Assembly (NCBI RefSeq): GCF_019795295.1 | Contig: NZ_JAIMCG010000024.1 | Location: forward strand, 1 to 48,796 | Origin: Cupriavidus sp. AU9028 | GTDB lineage: Bacteria > Pseudomonadota > Gammaproteobacteria > Burkholderiales > Burkholderiaceae | Direction of reading: 5' to 3' | Length of the DNA stretch: 48,796 nt | The notes under the pieces: model-generated | Told to the model about the DNA's origin: nothing | Seen by the model: the letters and a program-made list of their open reading frames with translations, nothing else | The model's database searches: none | Translations under genes and position numbers: made by a program | Shown here: positions 24,249-32,759 of the stretch, piece by piece | Numbering within the stretch: the first letter of the stretch is position 1 | How the letters are laid out: each line of letters opens with the position of its first letter

Positions 24249-24345
24249 CGCTCCGCCCCCTGCCCCTCTACAACTCCAGCACCAGCTTGCACCCGCCTGC
24301 GGCCCGCGAGCAGCATGCCATCATCCTGCCGTTGGTTTCGCGCTC
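24249..24345. repeat. Right direct repeat flanking the Fic islet
   Basis: This is the copy that still forms part of an intact gene: bases 24268-24345 are the end of the P450-reductase coding region. It matches 22762-22858 at 94 of 97 positions. To its left the sequence is unrelated to the left copy, which breaks the hairpin terminator kept at 22756-22774. Confidence 0.85.
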
Positions 24346-26643
24346 GGCGCGCGTGAGTACCACGTCGCGGTGGTCGATCTGTCCCGACAGCACGTGCACC
24401 TCGCAGGAGCCGCACAGTCCTTCCTCGCAGTCGCTCTGCACATCGATATTGGCCGCGCGCAGCGTGGCCAGCAGCGTGCGGTCGGCGGGCACGGTCAGCG
24501 TCAAACCCGAATCGCGCAGCTCGACCTCGAACGGTGTCTCGCGCGAAGGGTCGAGCGTGCCGGCGGTCGAGGCGAAATGCTCGACGCGCAGGGCGTCCTC
24601 GGGCCAATGGGCGGTGCTGTCCTTGAGCGCATCCAGCATCCGCGTCGGTCCGCAGGCATAGATGTGCGTCTCTACGCGGGGCTCGGCCAGCAGCGCGGCG
24701 AAATCGTTGCGGCGGCCTTCGTCGCTGCAATACAGATGCAGCCGGTCGCCATGCAAGGCGCGCAGTTCGTCCACCAGCGCCATCGAGGACCGGCAGCGGC
24801 CGCTGTAGTGCAGCGTGTAGTCAATGCCCAGCTCGCGGGCGCGCCGCGCCATCGCCGCGATCGGGGTAATGCCGATGCCGCCGGCAATGAAGATCGCATG
24901 CCGGTCGGCCTCGTCCAGGCGGAAGTGGTTGCGCGGCCCGCGGATGCGCAAGCGGTCGCCCGGTCGCAACTGGCCGTGGACCCAGGCGGAGCCGCCGCGG
25001 CTGTCGGGGTCGCGCAGCACGGCGATCTCGTAGGTGCGCGCGTCGGCCGGGTCCCCGCATAGCGAGTATTGCCGCGAGAGCCCGGTGTCGCCGCACTCGA
25101 TGTCGATATGGGCGCCGGGCGCCCAGCGCGGCAACGCCCTGCCATCGGCGGAGGCGAGGCGCACGCGCACGATCTCGTCGGCCACGCGCTCCACGCCTTG
25201 CACCACCACCGGACGGCTCGATGCGTGGCCGGCCGGTTCGCCGATCCGCGCGGGAATCGCCCGCGTCAGCAGCGACGGGTCGCTGCGTTCCGGGTTGCGC
25301 GACGGGTCCCACTCGACCCACAGGTGCTCGGGACCGCGGAACGAGGTGTTCGGCACATAGGTGAAGGTTTGCTCGGCGAGCCGCATATGCGGCAGCCGCC
25401 GCGTCAGCTCCTCCAGGAAGATCTGCATCTCCATGCGCGCCAGGTTCTTGCCCATGCACTGGTGCGCGCCGTAGCCGAAGGTCAGCTGGTCGGTAGCATT
25501 GTCGCGGCGGATATCGACGCTGTCCGCATCGGGGAAATGGCGCTCGTCATGGTTGCCCGACGAGGACACGATCAGCAGCTTCGCGCCGGCCGGAATCGGC
25601 ACCCCACCCACCACGGTGTCGGCGGTGGCGATGCGGCGCCAGGCGGCCACCGAGCCGTTGTGCCGCAAGCACTCTTCCACCGCGTTCGGAATCAGCGAGG
25701 GGTCTTCGCAGATCTCCTGCCAGACCTCCCGATTCTCCAGCAGCAGCTTTACGGCATTGGCAGTGGCGTTGGCGGTGGTCTCGTGGGCCGCGACGATGCC
25801 GGCCATCATCATCGAATGCAGGTACGAGTCCGTGACGACGTCGGGCATCTCCTTCTGCTTGCGGATGCCGTACTGCATCCAGCCCGGGCCGGACGGGTCC
25901 TGCCGCATCTTCTCCAGGATGCGGCCGGCAAGCTGCCAGAAGTTGCCCACGGCATGGGCGACGGCGACCTGCTCCTCGGGCTTGGGCCGGCCCCAGGTGT
26001 TGACCGTATGCGCGATCGAATAGCGGCGCAGCAGGTCCATGTCTTCCTCGGGCACGCCAAGGAAATGCAGCGCGACGGTCAGCGGCACCTCCCACAGCAT
26101 CTGGTCGACCAGATCGGCGCGGCCGTCGTCGATGAAGCGGTCGACATACTCGCGCGTGAGCCGGCGCACCAGCGGTTCGTGGTGCTTCAGCTCCTCCGGC
26201 GTGAAGGGCTGCATCAGCGCGCGGCGCCGTGCCATGTGCGCGGGCTCGTCCTCGTTGACGAGCGTCCGGTTCAGCGCGAAGCCATAGGAGGCGAGCACTG
26301 CATTGGCTTCGGGTCCGGTCGGGGTGATCTTCTCCAGCGCGATCGATGGGCTGAAGGTCCTGTTGTCGCGGAAGATCGCCTTGATGTCATCGTAGCGGGT
26401 CACCACCCAGTAGCCGAGCTTCGGGCTGTAGAACACCGGCTCCTCGTCGCGCGACCAGCGCAGATACCCGGGCGGGTCCTGTTGATAGCCATCCTCGAAG
26501 GGGTCGAACGCCGCCGCCCGCGGGCTGACCGGGCAACCCCCCGCTTGCGCCTGCTGCGCATGAAATGGACAGCCGGCCGGCACCGGATGGGCCGGGGCCG
26601 GTGCAGCCGATGGGAGCGAGGGGGCGTGGGTGGATTCGGACAT
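24268..26643 (-). CDS. Self-sufficient cytochrome P450 fused to reductase and ferredoxin (CYP116B type)
   Basis: A 791-residue monooxygenase carrying its own electron chain. The P450 domain (about 40-440) has the I-helix AGIVAAHETT (281-290), E324-C-L-R327, and heme Cys396 in FGYGAHQCMGK. A phthalate dioxygenase reductase-like FMN/NADH domain follows (about 470-700: RQYSLCG flavin site, IFIAGGIGITP nucleotide site), then a plant-type 2Fe-2S ferredoxin (CEEGLCGSC and a later Cys in MMACC). This order defines CYP116B/P450RhF enzymes, known from Cupriavidus and Rhodococcus, which hydroxylate or dealkylate aromatic and thiocarbamate compounds. The ATG at 26643 has AAGGAAG eight bases upstream. 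It follows a Bug receptor gene by 73 bp. Its last 78 bases are duplicated beyond the Fic gene. Confidence 0.95.
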   Translation of the reverse strand: MSESTHAPSLPSAAPAPAHPVPAGCPFHAQQAQAGGCPVSPRAAAFDPFEDGYQQDPPGYLRWSRDEEPVFYSPKLGYWVVTRYDDIKAIFRDNRTFSPSIALEKITPTGPEANAVLASYGFALNRTLVNEDEPAHMARRRALMQPFTPEELKHHEPLVRRLTREYVDRFIDDGRADLVDQMLWEVPLTVALHFLGVPEEDMDLLRRYSIAHTVNTWGRPKPEEQVAVAHAVGNFWQLAGRILEKMRQDPSGPGWMQYGIRKQKEMPDVVTDSYLHSMMMAGIVAAHETTANATANAVKLLLENREVWQEICEDPSLIPNAVEECLRHNGSVAAWRRIATADTVVGGVPIPAGAKLLIVSSSGNHDERHFPDADSVDIRRDNATDQLTFGYGAHQCMGKNLARMEMQIFLEELTRRLPHMRLAEQTFTYVPNTSFRGPEHLWVEWDPSRNPERSDPSLLTRAIPARIGEPAGHASSRPVVVQGVERVADEIVRVRLASADGRALPRWAPGAHIDIECGDTGLSRQYSLCGDPADARTYEIAVLRDPDSRGGSAWVHGQLRPGDRLRIRGPRNHFRLDEADRHAIFIAGGIGITPIAAMARRARELGIDYTLHYSGRCRSSMALVDELRALHGDRLHLYCSDEGRRNDFAALLAEPRVETHIYACGPTRMLDALKDSTAHWPEDALRVEHFASTAGTLDPSRETPFEVELRDSGLTLTVPADRTLLATLRAANIDVQSDCEEGLCGSCEVHVLSGQIDHRDVVLTRAERETNGRMMACCSRAAGGCKLVLEL

Positions 26644-26716
26644 GCTGGGACTTCCTTGCTTGATGCCTACCATGCGGGCCCGCGGCTCCCCGGGCGGGAG
26701 CCGGCGCCCGCGCCGC

Positions 26717-27754
26717 TCAGTCGAGCGTGATGTTCAATTCGCGAATCAGGCGGGTCCAGCGCGCCGATTCGTTCTTCAGCAGTTCGCCGTACTGCGCTGG
26801 CGTGTTGCCGACCGGCTCGACGCCGAAATCGACCATCCGCTTGTTGACGCCGGGCTCGCGAATCGCCGCGACGACATCGCGGTTGAGCCTGGCGATCACT
26901 TCGGGCGGCGTCGCGGCCGGCACCACCATGCCCACCAGCGCGGCGGCCTCGACGTTCTTCAGCCCGACCTCGGCGAAGGTCGGCACATCGGGCAGCTGCG
27001 GCAGCCGGGTGGCGTTGGCCACCGCGAGCGGCCGCACCTTGCCGCCCTTGATGAAGCCCGCGCCCGCCGCGTAGTCGACCATCATTGCCGGCACCTGGCC
27101 GGCGGCCACGTCGGACAGCGCCGGCGCGGCGCCCTTGTACGGCGCGTGCGTCAGCGTCAGGCCGGCCTCGACCTTGAGCAGCTCCATTGCCAGATGGTGC
27201 GGGCTGCCGGCGCCGGCCGAGCCGTAGTTCAGCCCACCCGGCTTCCTGGCCTGGGCAATGAAGTCCTGCACGGTCCTGGCCGGGCTGCCGGGACCGACCA
27301 CCAGGATCATCGGGAAGCGGCCCAGCAGCGTGACCGGCGCCAGGTCCTTCGGGTTGTAGGCCAGCGACTTGTACAGCGCCGGGTTGAAGACCATCGTTCC
27401 GTTGTCGGCCGACAGCACGGTGTAGCCGTCCGGCGCCGCGCGCGCCGTCTCGGACGCGGCGATGGCGGTATTGCCGCCCGGCTTGTTGTCCACCACGACC
27501 GGCTGCCCGATGCGTGCGGACAGGCCCTGCCCGATGGTGCGGGCGAGGAAATCCGAGCCGCCACCGGCAGCGTAGGGCACGATCCAGCGGATCGGCTTGG
27601 CCGGATAGGCGTCTGCCGCGTGGGCCTGCGTCAGTGCGCCCAGCGAGCAGAGCGCGCCGGTGGCGCCGAGCACCAGCGTGCGCAGCAGCCGGACCGGCGT
27701 GGAGGAAAGACGGGAGGCGCCGCGGCGATGCGTGGCACGAAGGGCGAGCGACAT
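26717..27754 (-). CDS. Bug/TctC-type periplasmic solute receptor
   Basis: A 345-residue receptor with a long signal peptide (RLLRTLVLGATGALCSL, cleavage near AHA-A) followed by YPAKPIRWIVPYAAGGGSD, the Bug ligand-loop signature, and HAPYKGAAPALSD later. GGAG sits seven bases before the ATG at 27754; a more upstream ATG lacks support. It precedes the P450 gene on the same strand and is divergent from an IclR-type regulator, so it may bind a P450 substrate or its product at the cell surface. No TctAB genes are nearby. Confidence 0.92.
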   Translation of the reverse strand: MSLALRATHRRGASRLSSTPVRLLRTLVLGATGALCSLGALTQAHAADAYPAKPIRWIVPYAAGGGSDFLARTIGQGLSARIGQPVVVDNKPGGNTAIAASETARAAPDGYTVLSADNGTMVFNPALYKSLAYNPKDLAPVTLLGRFPMILVVGPGSPARTVQDFIAQARKPGGLNYGSAGAGSPHHLAMELLKVEAGLTLTHAPYKGAAPALSDVAAGQVPAMMVDYAAGAGFIKGGKVRPLAVANATRLPQLPDVPTFAEVGLKNVEAAALVGMVVPAATPPEVIARLNRDVVAAIREPGVNKRMVDFGVEPVGNTPAQYGELLKNESARWTRLIRELNITLD

Positions 27755-27808
27755 GGGGTCTCCGATATTCGTTGTGTTGGCGACGGCGTGTGGCTCGGGC
27801 GCCGTCGT

Positions 27809-27834
27809 TTGCGTAAAGGATATACGCATTGCGT
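27809..27834. promoter_or_regulatory. IclR-type operator candidate: palindrome plus extra half-site
   Basis: TGCGTA (27809-27814) and TACGCA (27822-27827) are a perfect inverted repeat with seven bases between, and a third TGCGTA follows at 27829-27834 in direct orientation. It lies in the 151-bp divergent gap between the Bug/P450 genes and the IclR gene, where a regulator would control both. Palindrome-plus-direct half-site layouts are known for IclR proteins such as PcaU/PobR. Confidence 0.65.
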
Positions 27835-27905
27835 AAATAGGCGATCAGGGTTAACGTGAGAACGTGTTCGCCTCGCCGCGATCCCTTCCGCTTATCTGCT
27901 ACGAC

Positions 27906-28739
27906 ATGCGACCTTCCCTGCCCACCCCCTCCGACGACGCCGTTCCTCGCCTGCGTGAACGGCGCCAGCGCGTGCAGTCGGCCGTCACCGGCATGGCCGT
28001 GCTCAAGGGGCTCGCCGCGCTCGGCGGGCGCGCCAGCCTGACCGCGCTGGCCGGGCGGATCGGCGAGAGCCCGCCCAAGGTGCACCGCTACCTGGTCAGC
28101 CTGATCGAGGAAGGGCTGGTCGCGCAGGAGGCGAACAGCCAGCAATATCACCTGGGGGTGGAGGCACTGCAGATCGGCCTGGCCGCGATGCGGCAGGGGG
28201 ACCCGCTGCGGGTGGCCGAACCCGCGCTGGCGCAGCTGCGCGAAGCACTCGAGGTGACCTGCTTCGTCGCGGTGATGGGCAACCGCGGGCCGACCATCGT
28301 GCGCATCGAGGAGCCGGCGTTGCCGGTGATCGTCAACGTGCGGGCGGGCTCGGTAATGCCGCTGCTGTGGTCGGCGACCGGGCGCGCCTTCCTCGGCTTT
28401 GCCGACGATGCAACCGTGCGCTCGCTGGCGGAGGCGGAACTGGCCGCCACCACGCCGGCCGCCCGGGCGACGCTAGATCCGCGCGACCCGATCGGCGAGC
28501 TGCAACGGACCGTGCGGGCGCAGGGTTGCGCCGCGGTGCGCGATACCAATCTGAAGGGCATCAGCGCCATCGCGGCACCGGTGTTCGACTACACCGGGCG
28601 CGTCTGCGCGGTGCTGACTGCACTGGGGGCCACCGGCGGCTTCGATGCATCCGTGGACGGGTCGATCGGACTGGCCGTGCGGCGGCACGCGCGGGCGCTG
28701 TCGGTGCAGCTTGGCCAACCGGCGCGGCCGGGGGATTGA
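27906..28739 (+). CDS. IclR family transcriptional regulator
   Basis: A 277-residue regulator with an N-terminal winged helix (about 20-85: GMAVLKGLAAL, SLTALAGRIGESPPKVHRYLVSL split across the two helices) and an effector domain (about 100-265: LWSATGRAFLGF, GISAIAAPVFDYTGRVCAVLTALG). IclR proteins bind aromatic acids or small organic acids. It is divergent from the Bug-P450 pair, with a candidate operator in the gap, so control of that pair and of itself is the likely role. The ATG at 27906 is chosen; an ATG at 27864 would add 14 residues with no ribosome site. Confidence 0.92.
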   Translation: MRPSLPTPSDDAVPRLRERRQRVQSAVTGMAVLKGLAALGGRASLTALAGRIGESPPKVHRYLVSLIEEGLVAQEANSQQYHLGVEALQIGLAAMRQGDPLRVAEPALAQLREALEVTCFVAVMGNRGPTIVRIEEPALPVIVNVRAGSVMPLLWSATGRAFLGFADDATVRSLAEAELAATTPAARATLDPRDPIGELQRTVRAQGCAAVRDTNLKGISAIAAPVFDYTGRVCAVLTALGATGGFDASVDGSIGLAVRRHARALSVQLGQPARPGD

Positions 28740-28818
28740 GCACGGCACGGCGCTGCCGTGGCGATCCGCTTCCGATTTGCTATCGTTCGGCCTCCGTCCC
28801 AATCGAACGACAGCGACC

Positions 28819-29175
28819 ATGACCGCATTGATCGACTTCCGCTCCACGCCCACCCCGGCCCACGATCGCCCTCGCCCTGACCGGCTGGTGCAGGGCAACC
28901 CGGCGCGCACGACCTGGACGCACTACAGCGCCGCGCAGGGCGACTTCGACTGCGGGATCTGGGAATGCGAACCGGGCGCGTGGCGCATCGCCTTTCCGGC
29001 GGGCAAGGAAGAGTTCTTCCATGTCATCAGCGGGCGGCTGCGCATCGCCGATGCGGGCGGCAACGCGCGGGAATTCGGTCCTGGCGATGCCTGCGTGATT
29101 CCGGCGGGGTTCGAAGGCACGTTCGAGGTGCTGGAGCACGTGCGCAAGCATTTCGTGGTGGTGGACAGGGGATAG
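28819..29175 (+). CDS. Cupin domain protein (cupin_3/DUF861)
   Basis: A 118-residue single cupin barrel. TWTHYSAAQGDFDCGIWECE and KEEFFHVISGRLRIADAGG followed by FGPGDACVIPAGFEGTFEV are the two cupin motifs of the DUF861 type, also found in ureidoglycine aminohydrolases. Metal-ligand His residues are few (one in EEFFH), as usual in this branch. It reads the same way as the IclR gene, 79 bp later; its function is unknown. The hairpin repeat at 29210 follows its stop. Confidence 0.85.
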   Translation: MTALIDFRSTPTPAHDRPRPDRLVQGNPARTTWTHYSAAQGDFDCGIWECEPGAWRIAFPAGKEEFFHVISGRLRIADAGGNAREFGPGDACVIPAGFEGTFEVLEHVRKHFVVVDRG

Positions 29176-29209
29176 GTGGAAGGCGGTGGCTACGGCGCAA
29201 GCCGGGCTG

Positions 29210-29325
29210 CCCTCTCCCCCGGCCCCTCTCCGGCAGGGCGGGAGAGGGGAGAAAACCGGCGGCCTGTCCAATGCCGTGAGGTTGCTCCCCTCTCCCACTT
29301 GTGGGAGAGGGGCCGGGGGAGAGGG
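29210..29325. repeat. CCCTCTCCC-type double-hairpin intergenic repeat
   Basis: The unit opens CCCTCTCCCCCGGCCCCTCT and ends GGGCCGGGGGAGAGGG, with inner hairpins CTCTCC..GGAGAG near 29223-29249 and CCTCTCCCACTTGTGGGAGAGG at 29289-29310. It sits between the convergent cupin and DUF3299 genes and could stop transcripts from both. Related copies: 15085-15182 and 48312-48411. Confidence 0.85.
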
Positions 29326-29360
29326 CCCCACGCCGCTTGCCTTTCTCCAGTGGCGCCCCG

Positions 29361-30086
29361 CTAGCGCCCCTTCTCCACATAAGGCTCCACCCTTGCCGCG
29401 CGCATGACGTAGCCGCTATCGCCCATCGGCGTCTGCGCGCGCTCCACCTGCAGCACGCCCTCGATCCATACCGGATCCATGGTGCGCGTGCCCTGCAGCG
29501 GCGCGCCGGCTTGCACATGCACCACCTGGTTGGCCGGCGGCGGCGGAACGTGGATACAGGCGCCGAAATACGGCACCAGCAGGAATTCGCGAATCGCCTC
29601 GCCCTCGCCGCCGAGCGAGACGACGAAGCCCGGCAGGCGCACCCGGGCGCCGTCCATCGACGGCTCGACCGGCGCTTCCTGCCAGTAACGCTTGGCCGTT
29701 TCCAGCGCCTGTTGCGCGCGCGGGTCCTCGTCCTGCATCTGGGCCAGGTCCAGACCCTTCAACGGCGCCAGCGGGTCCCACCCCTTGGGCACCAGCGCAT
29801 CCCATTCGATCTCGCGGAAGCCGCCGCCCGCGTCGGCACCCGGCACGGGCGCGTTTGCCGACAGCGCCTCGCCGATCGCATATTCAGGCCGTGCCGCCGC
29901 GCCGGCGTCGCGGCCACGTTCGGCGGTCCTTTCCGCGTCCGCCTCTACGCGCTCGCCGCCCTGCTGGTCCAGATACCACCAGTATCCGCCACCGGCCAGT
30001 AGCACCAGGGCTGCCGTCGCGAGCATGCGGTTCCGGCGCGCACGCTTCTGCAAGGCGTGGGCCGTCCTGTCCGAGTCCATCTGCAT
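29361..30086 (-). CDS. DUF3299 protein, membrane-anchored, end of zinc-uptake operon
   Basis: A 241-residue protein with one N-terminal TM helix (about 18-38, MLATAALVLLAGGGYWWYL) and a periplasmic DUF3299 domain ending with LVPYFGACIHVPPPPANQVV, the family hallmark. The Cys and His of that segment could bind metal. It follows the ABC permease by 70 bp. DUF3299 genes recur with DUF2796 and this ABC pair in zinc-regulated operons such as zrg of Vibrio. The start at 30086 has AAAGGA upstream. Confidence 0.85.
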   Translation of the reverse strand: MQMDSDRTAHALQKRARRNRMLATAALVLLAGGGYWWYLDQQGGERVEADAERTAERGRDAGAAARPEYAIGEALSANAPVPGADAGGGFREIEWDALVPKGWDPLAPLKGLDLAQMQDEDPRAQQALETAKRYWQEAPVEPSMDGARVRLPGFVVSLGGEGEAIREFLLVPYFGACIHVPPPPANQVVHVQAGAPLQGTRTMDPVWIEGVLQVERAQTPMGDSGYVMRAARVEPYVEKGR

Positions 30087-30156
30087 ATCGTCCTTTCCCT
30101 GCGCATCGCGCTCGTGGTCCCCAGTGCCGTCTTCGCGCCGTCGCGGCGCCGTGGCG

Positions 30157-31443
30157 CTATATCCGCGGGTTGAGCCCATCGGCGAGGCTCAAGCGATAAG
30201 CGCGCCACGCCGGCAGCAGGCTGGCGAGAAAGCCGGCGAGCAGCAGCGCGCCCAGCACCGGCAGCTCCTGCGGCGAGGGCCAGGCCACCGGCAGCGTGAC
30301 ACCCAGCCTGCCCTCGATCCAGCCCCCCAGCATGCCCGAGGCCGCCCACAGCAGCACCACCCCCGCTGCCGTGCCGGCCAGCATCAGCAGGATGCCCTCG
30401 ATCGCCAGCAGCGCCAGAATATCCGCGGGCCGGGCGCCGGCCGCGCGCAGGATCGCCAGCTCCCGGCGGCGCTGCCCCAGCGCCGCGAGAATCGACGACG
30501 CCAGCCCGGCAAGGCCGACCACGGCGACCATCGCGGACACCGCCCGCAGCGCGTTCTCCCCGATGCGCACCACCTCCCACAGCGAATCGAGCGCCACGCC
30601 AGGCAGCACGGCCATCAACGGTTCGCGCGTATCCTGCGCGATCTCGCGCTGCACGGCGAACACCCGCGAGCGCAGCTTCAAGCCGACCAGCACCGCGGTG
30701 ACGCTCGCCGGCGTCAGATCGAATCGGCGCACGTGCTCCGGCGCGATGCCCGCGCCGGGCAGGCGCACCCCGCCCTGGAAGTCGAGGTGGATGGCCTGCA
30801 TCGCCTCCAGGCCGATATGAATGGTGCGGTCCACCGGTGTGCCGGTCGGCGCCAGGATGCCCACCACCGTGAACGGCTTGTCGTCATGCCCCTGCGCCAG
30901 CGCCGCCGGGCCGCCGCCCTCGCCATGCGTCAGCACGATGCGCTGGCCTGTCGTATAGCCGAGCCGGCGGGCGACCTCGGCGCCCAGCACCGCCTCGAAC
31001 AGGCCGTCGAAGCGGCGGCCTTCGGCCAGCGCGAGGGTACGGGCGTCGCCGTAGCGGAAATGTTCGAAATAGCGCGCGTCGGTCGCCAGCACCGGAAAAC
31101 CGCGATGCGAGTCCCCCAGCGACAGCGGGATGATCCAGTCCACCTGGGGATGCGCGGCGAGCCGTTGCACGCTGTCCCAGGTCATGTTGTTGGTCGCGCC
31201 GCCCAGCCGGAAGACGGCATAGAGCACCAGTTGCACGGGACTGCCGCGCGCGCCGACGATCAGGTCGGTGCCCGACACCGATTGCGAGAAGCTGCCGCGC
31301 ACCTGATGACGCACGCGCTCGATGCCCAGCAGCAGCGCGGTGGACAAGGCGATCGCGATCACCATCCAGACCAGATTGGCGCGGCGGTTCCAGGCGCTGC
31401 GCGCCGCAATGCCAATCAGCGCGACCACAGGACTGGACATCAT
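30157..31443 (-). CDS. ABC transporter permease, FtsX/MacB-like
   Basis: A 428-residue inner-membrane permease with an N-terminal TM helix (about 22-42), a large periplasmic domain (about 45-290) and three C-terminal TM helices around RRRELAILRAAGARPADILALL, the FtsX-family coupling motif. Type VII (MacB-fold) permeases usually do mechanotransmission or extraction rather than import, so its place in a metal-uptake operon is notable. The ATG at 31443 overlaps the stop of the ATPase gene (ATGATG). Confidence 0.9.
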   Translation of the reverse strand: MMSSPVVALIGIAARSAWNRRANLVWMVIAIALSTALLLGIERVRHQVRGSFSQSVSGTDLIVGARGSPVQLVLYAVFRLGGATNNMTWDSVQRLAAHPQVDWIIPLSLGDSHRGFPVLATDARYFEHFRYGDARTLALAEGRRFDGLFEAVLGAEVARRLGYTTGQRIVLTHGEGGGPAALAQGHDDKPFTVVGILAPTGTPVDRTIHIGLEAMQAIHLDFQGGVRLPGAGIAPEHVRRFDLTPASVTAVLVGLKLRSRVFAVQREIAQDTREPLMAVLPGVALDSLWEVVRIGENALRAVSAMVAVVGLAGLASSILAALGQRRRELAILRAAGARPADILALLAIEGILLMLAGTAAGVVLLWAASGMLGGWIEGRLGVTLPVAWPSPQELPVLGALLLAGFLASLLPAWRAYRLSLADGLNPRI

Positions 31444-32168
31444 GGCAGCGCCTCCGAGGGCAGCGGCGCCATGTCCAGGCGCCGGTCGAAGCCCTCGGCA
31501 AGCCGTTCGTCATGGCTGACCATCACCAGCCCCGCGCCCGACGCCCGGCACTCCCGCCGCAGCAGCGCCATGAAGGCCTGCTGCCGTGCGGCGTCCAGCG
31601 CGGAAGTCGGCTCGTCGGCCAGCACCAGGTCCGGACGGCCCAGCAAGGCGCGTGCGGCGGCGACACGCTGCTGCTGCCCGACCGACAGCTCGGCCGCCGG
31701 CCGGCGCCACAGGTCCCGCGCCATGTCCAGGCGCTCCAGCAGCATGCCGGCCGCCTCGATCTCGCTGCCCGCCTGTTGCCGGGCGTGCAGCCGGCGCCGG
31801 CTCGAAAAGCGGCATGGCAACAGCACGTTCTCCAGCACCGACAGATACGGCAGCAGATTGAGCTGCTGGAAGATGACGCCGACATGATCCGCGCGGAAAC
31901 GGTCGCGCCGCGATGGCGCCAGGCTGCGCAGATCGGTCCCCGCCACTTCGACACGGCCTTGCCGCGGCATGATGACGCCGGCCAGCAGCCCGAGCAATGT
32001 CGTCTTGCCGCTGCCACTGGGGCCCGACACGAACAGATGCTCGCCGCGCGCCAGCAACAGGTCGGGCAACGCCAGGGCAGTCCCCTGCCTGCCGGGCCAG
32101 CGAAACGCGATATCGATGGCGCGCACCAGCGGCGGCGGCGCCGTCGCGTGCGATTGCTGCTCGCCCAT
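31440..32168 (-). CDS. ABC transporter ATP-binding protein (LolD/MacB type)
   Basis: A 242-residue ATPase with Walker A GPSGSGKTT, Q-loop IFQQLNLLPYLSVLENV, signature LSVGQQQRVAAARAL, Walker B LVLADEPTSALD and H-loop VSHD. It energises the permease encoded by the overlapping next gene. It begins three bases after the DUF2796 stop, in one operon from the Fur-family regulator. Confidence 0.95.
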   Translation of the reverse strand: MGEQQSHATAPPPLVRAIDIAFRWPGRQGTALALPDLLLARGEHLFVSGPSGSGKTTLLGLLAGVIMPRQGRVEVAGTDLRSLAPSRRDRFRADHVGVIFQQLNLLPYLSVLENVLLPCRFSSRRRLHARQQAGSEIEAAGMLLERLDMARDLWRRPAAELSVGQQQRVAAARALLGRPDLVLADEPTSALDAARQQAFMALLRRECRASGAGLVMVSHDERLAEGFDRRLDMAPLPSEALP

Positions 32169-32171
32169 GCG

Positions 32172-32759
32172 CTACCAGCTCAGCCGCGGGTTGGCCGGCG
32201 TCAAGGTGGCGCCGGACTGCCGGCGCTCGCTGGCCAATTGCGCGCCGATCCGGGTCACCCCGGGAAAGGCGCGGAACAGCCGGACCTCCAGCGAATCGAG
32301 CGCCTGCGGACGCTCGCAGCGGAACCGGTAGCCGGCGTCCAGGTCCGCATGCTGGTGCTGGTGCGCGCCGGCGGCGGGCGGCTTGCCCTCCCCGGTCAGC
32401 CCATGCTGCAGGGCGCCGAAATCCAGTTGCGCCGCTTCCAGCCGGCAGCCGGCCTGCGCGGCGGGCACAAACAGCGCGCCACCATTGCGCAACCTCTGCA
32501 GCGCGGCCTGCACCTTGCCGCGCTCCTGCTCGTTGCGCGGCAAGCGCTCGAACCCGAGGATGTTGTCCAGCGGCGAGGCGAAGCGGATCGACAGCACGGG
32601 GCCGTCGAGCACCACCTCGAGCGTCGCCTGCCCGTGCACATGCGGGTCGGCGGCGTCCACGCCTCCTGGGTGTGCCAGCAGGCACAGCGAAGCGGCAAAG
32701 CCGGCAGCGGCGCGATATCGGCGCCCGGTTGGCATCGGCACCTGGCGTTTCCTCGTCAT
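32172..32759 (-). CDS. DUF2796 periplasmic zinc-binding protein (ZrgA-like)
   Basis: A 195-residue exported protein. The signal peptide ends near VDAA-D; the mature N terminus is DPHVHGQATLEVVLDG, the DUF2796 opening, and a His-rich loop AHQHQHADLD lies at about 133. ZrgA of Vibrio cholerae, a zinc-regulated DUF2796 protein, has the same layout and helps zinc uptake. The ATG at 32759 overlaps the regulator's stop (ATGA); a second ATG nine codons on is possible. Confidence 0.9.
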   Translation of the reverse strand: MTRKRQVPMPTGRRYRAAAGFAASLCLLAHPGGVDAADPHVHGQATLEVVLDGPVLSIRFASPLDNILGFERLPRNEQERGKVQAALQRLRNGGALFVPAAQAGCRLEAAQLDFGALQHGLTGEGKPPAAGAHQHQHADLDAGYRFRCERPQALDSLEVRLFRAFPGVTRIGAQLASERRQSGATLTPANPRLSW

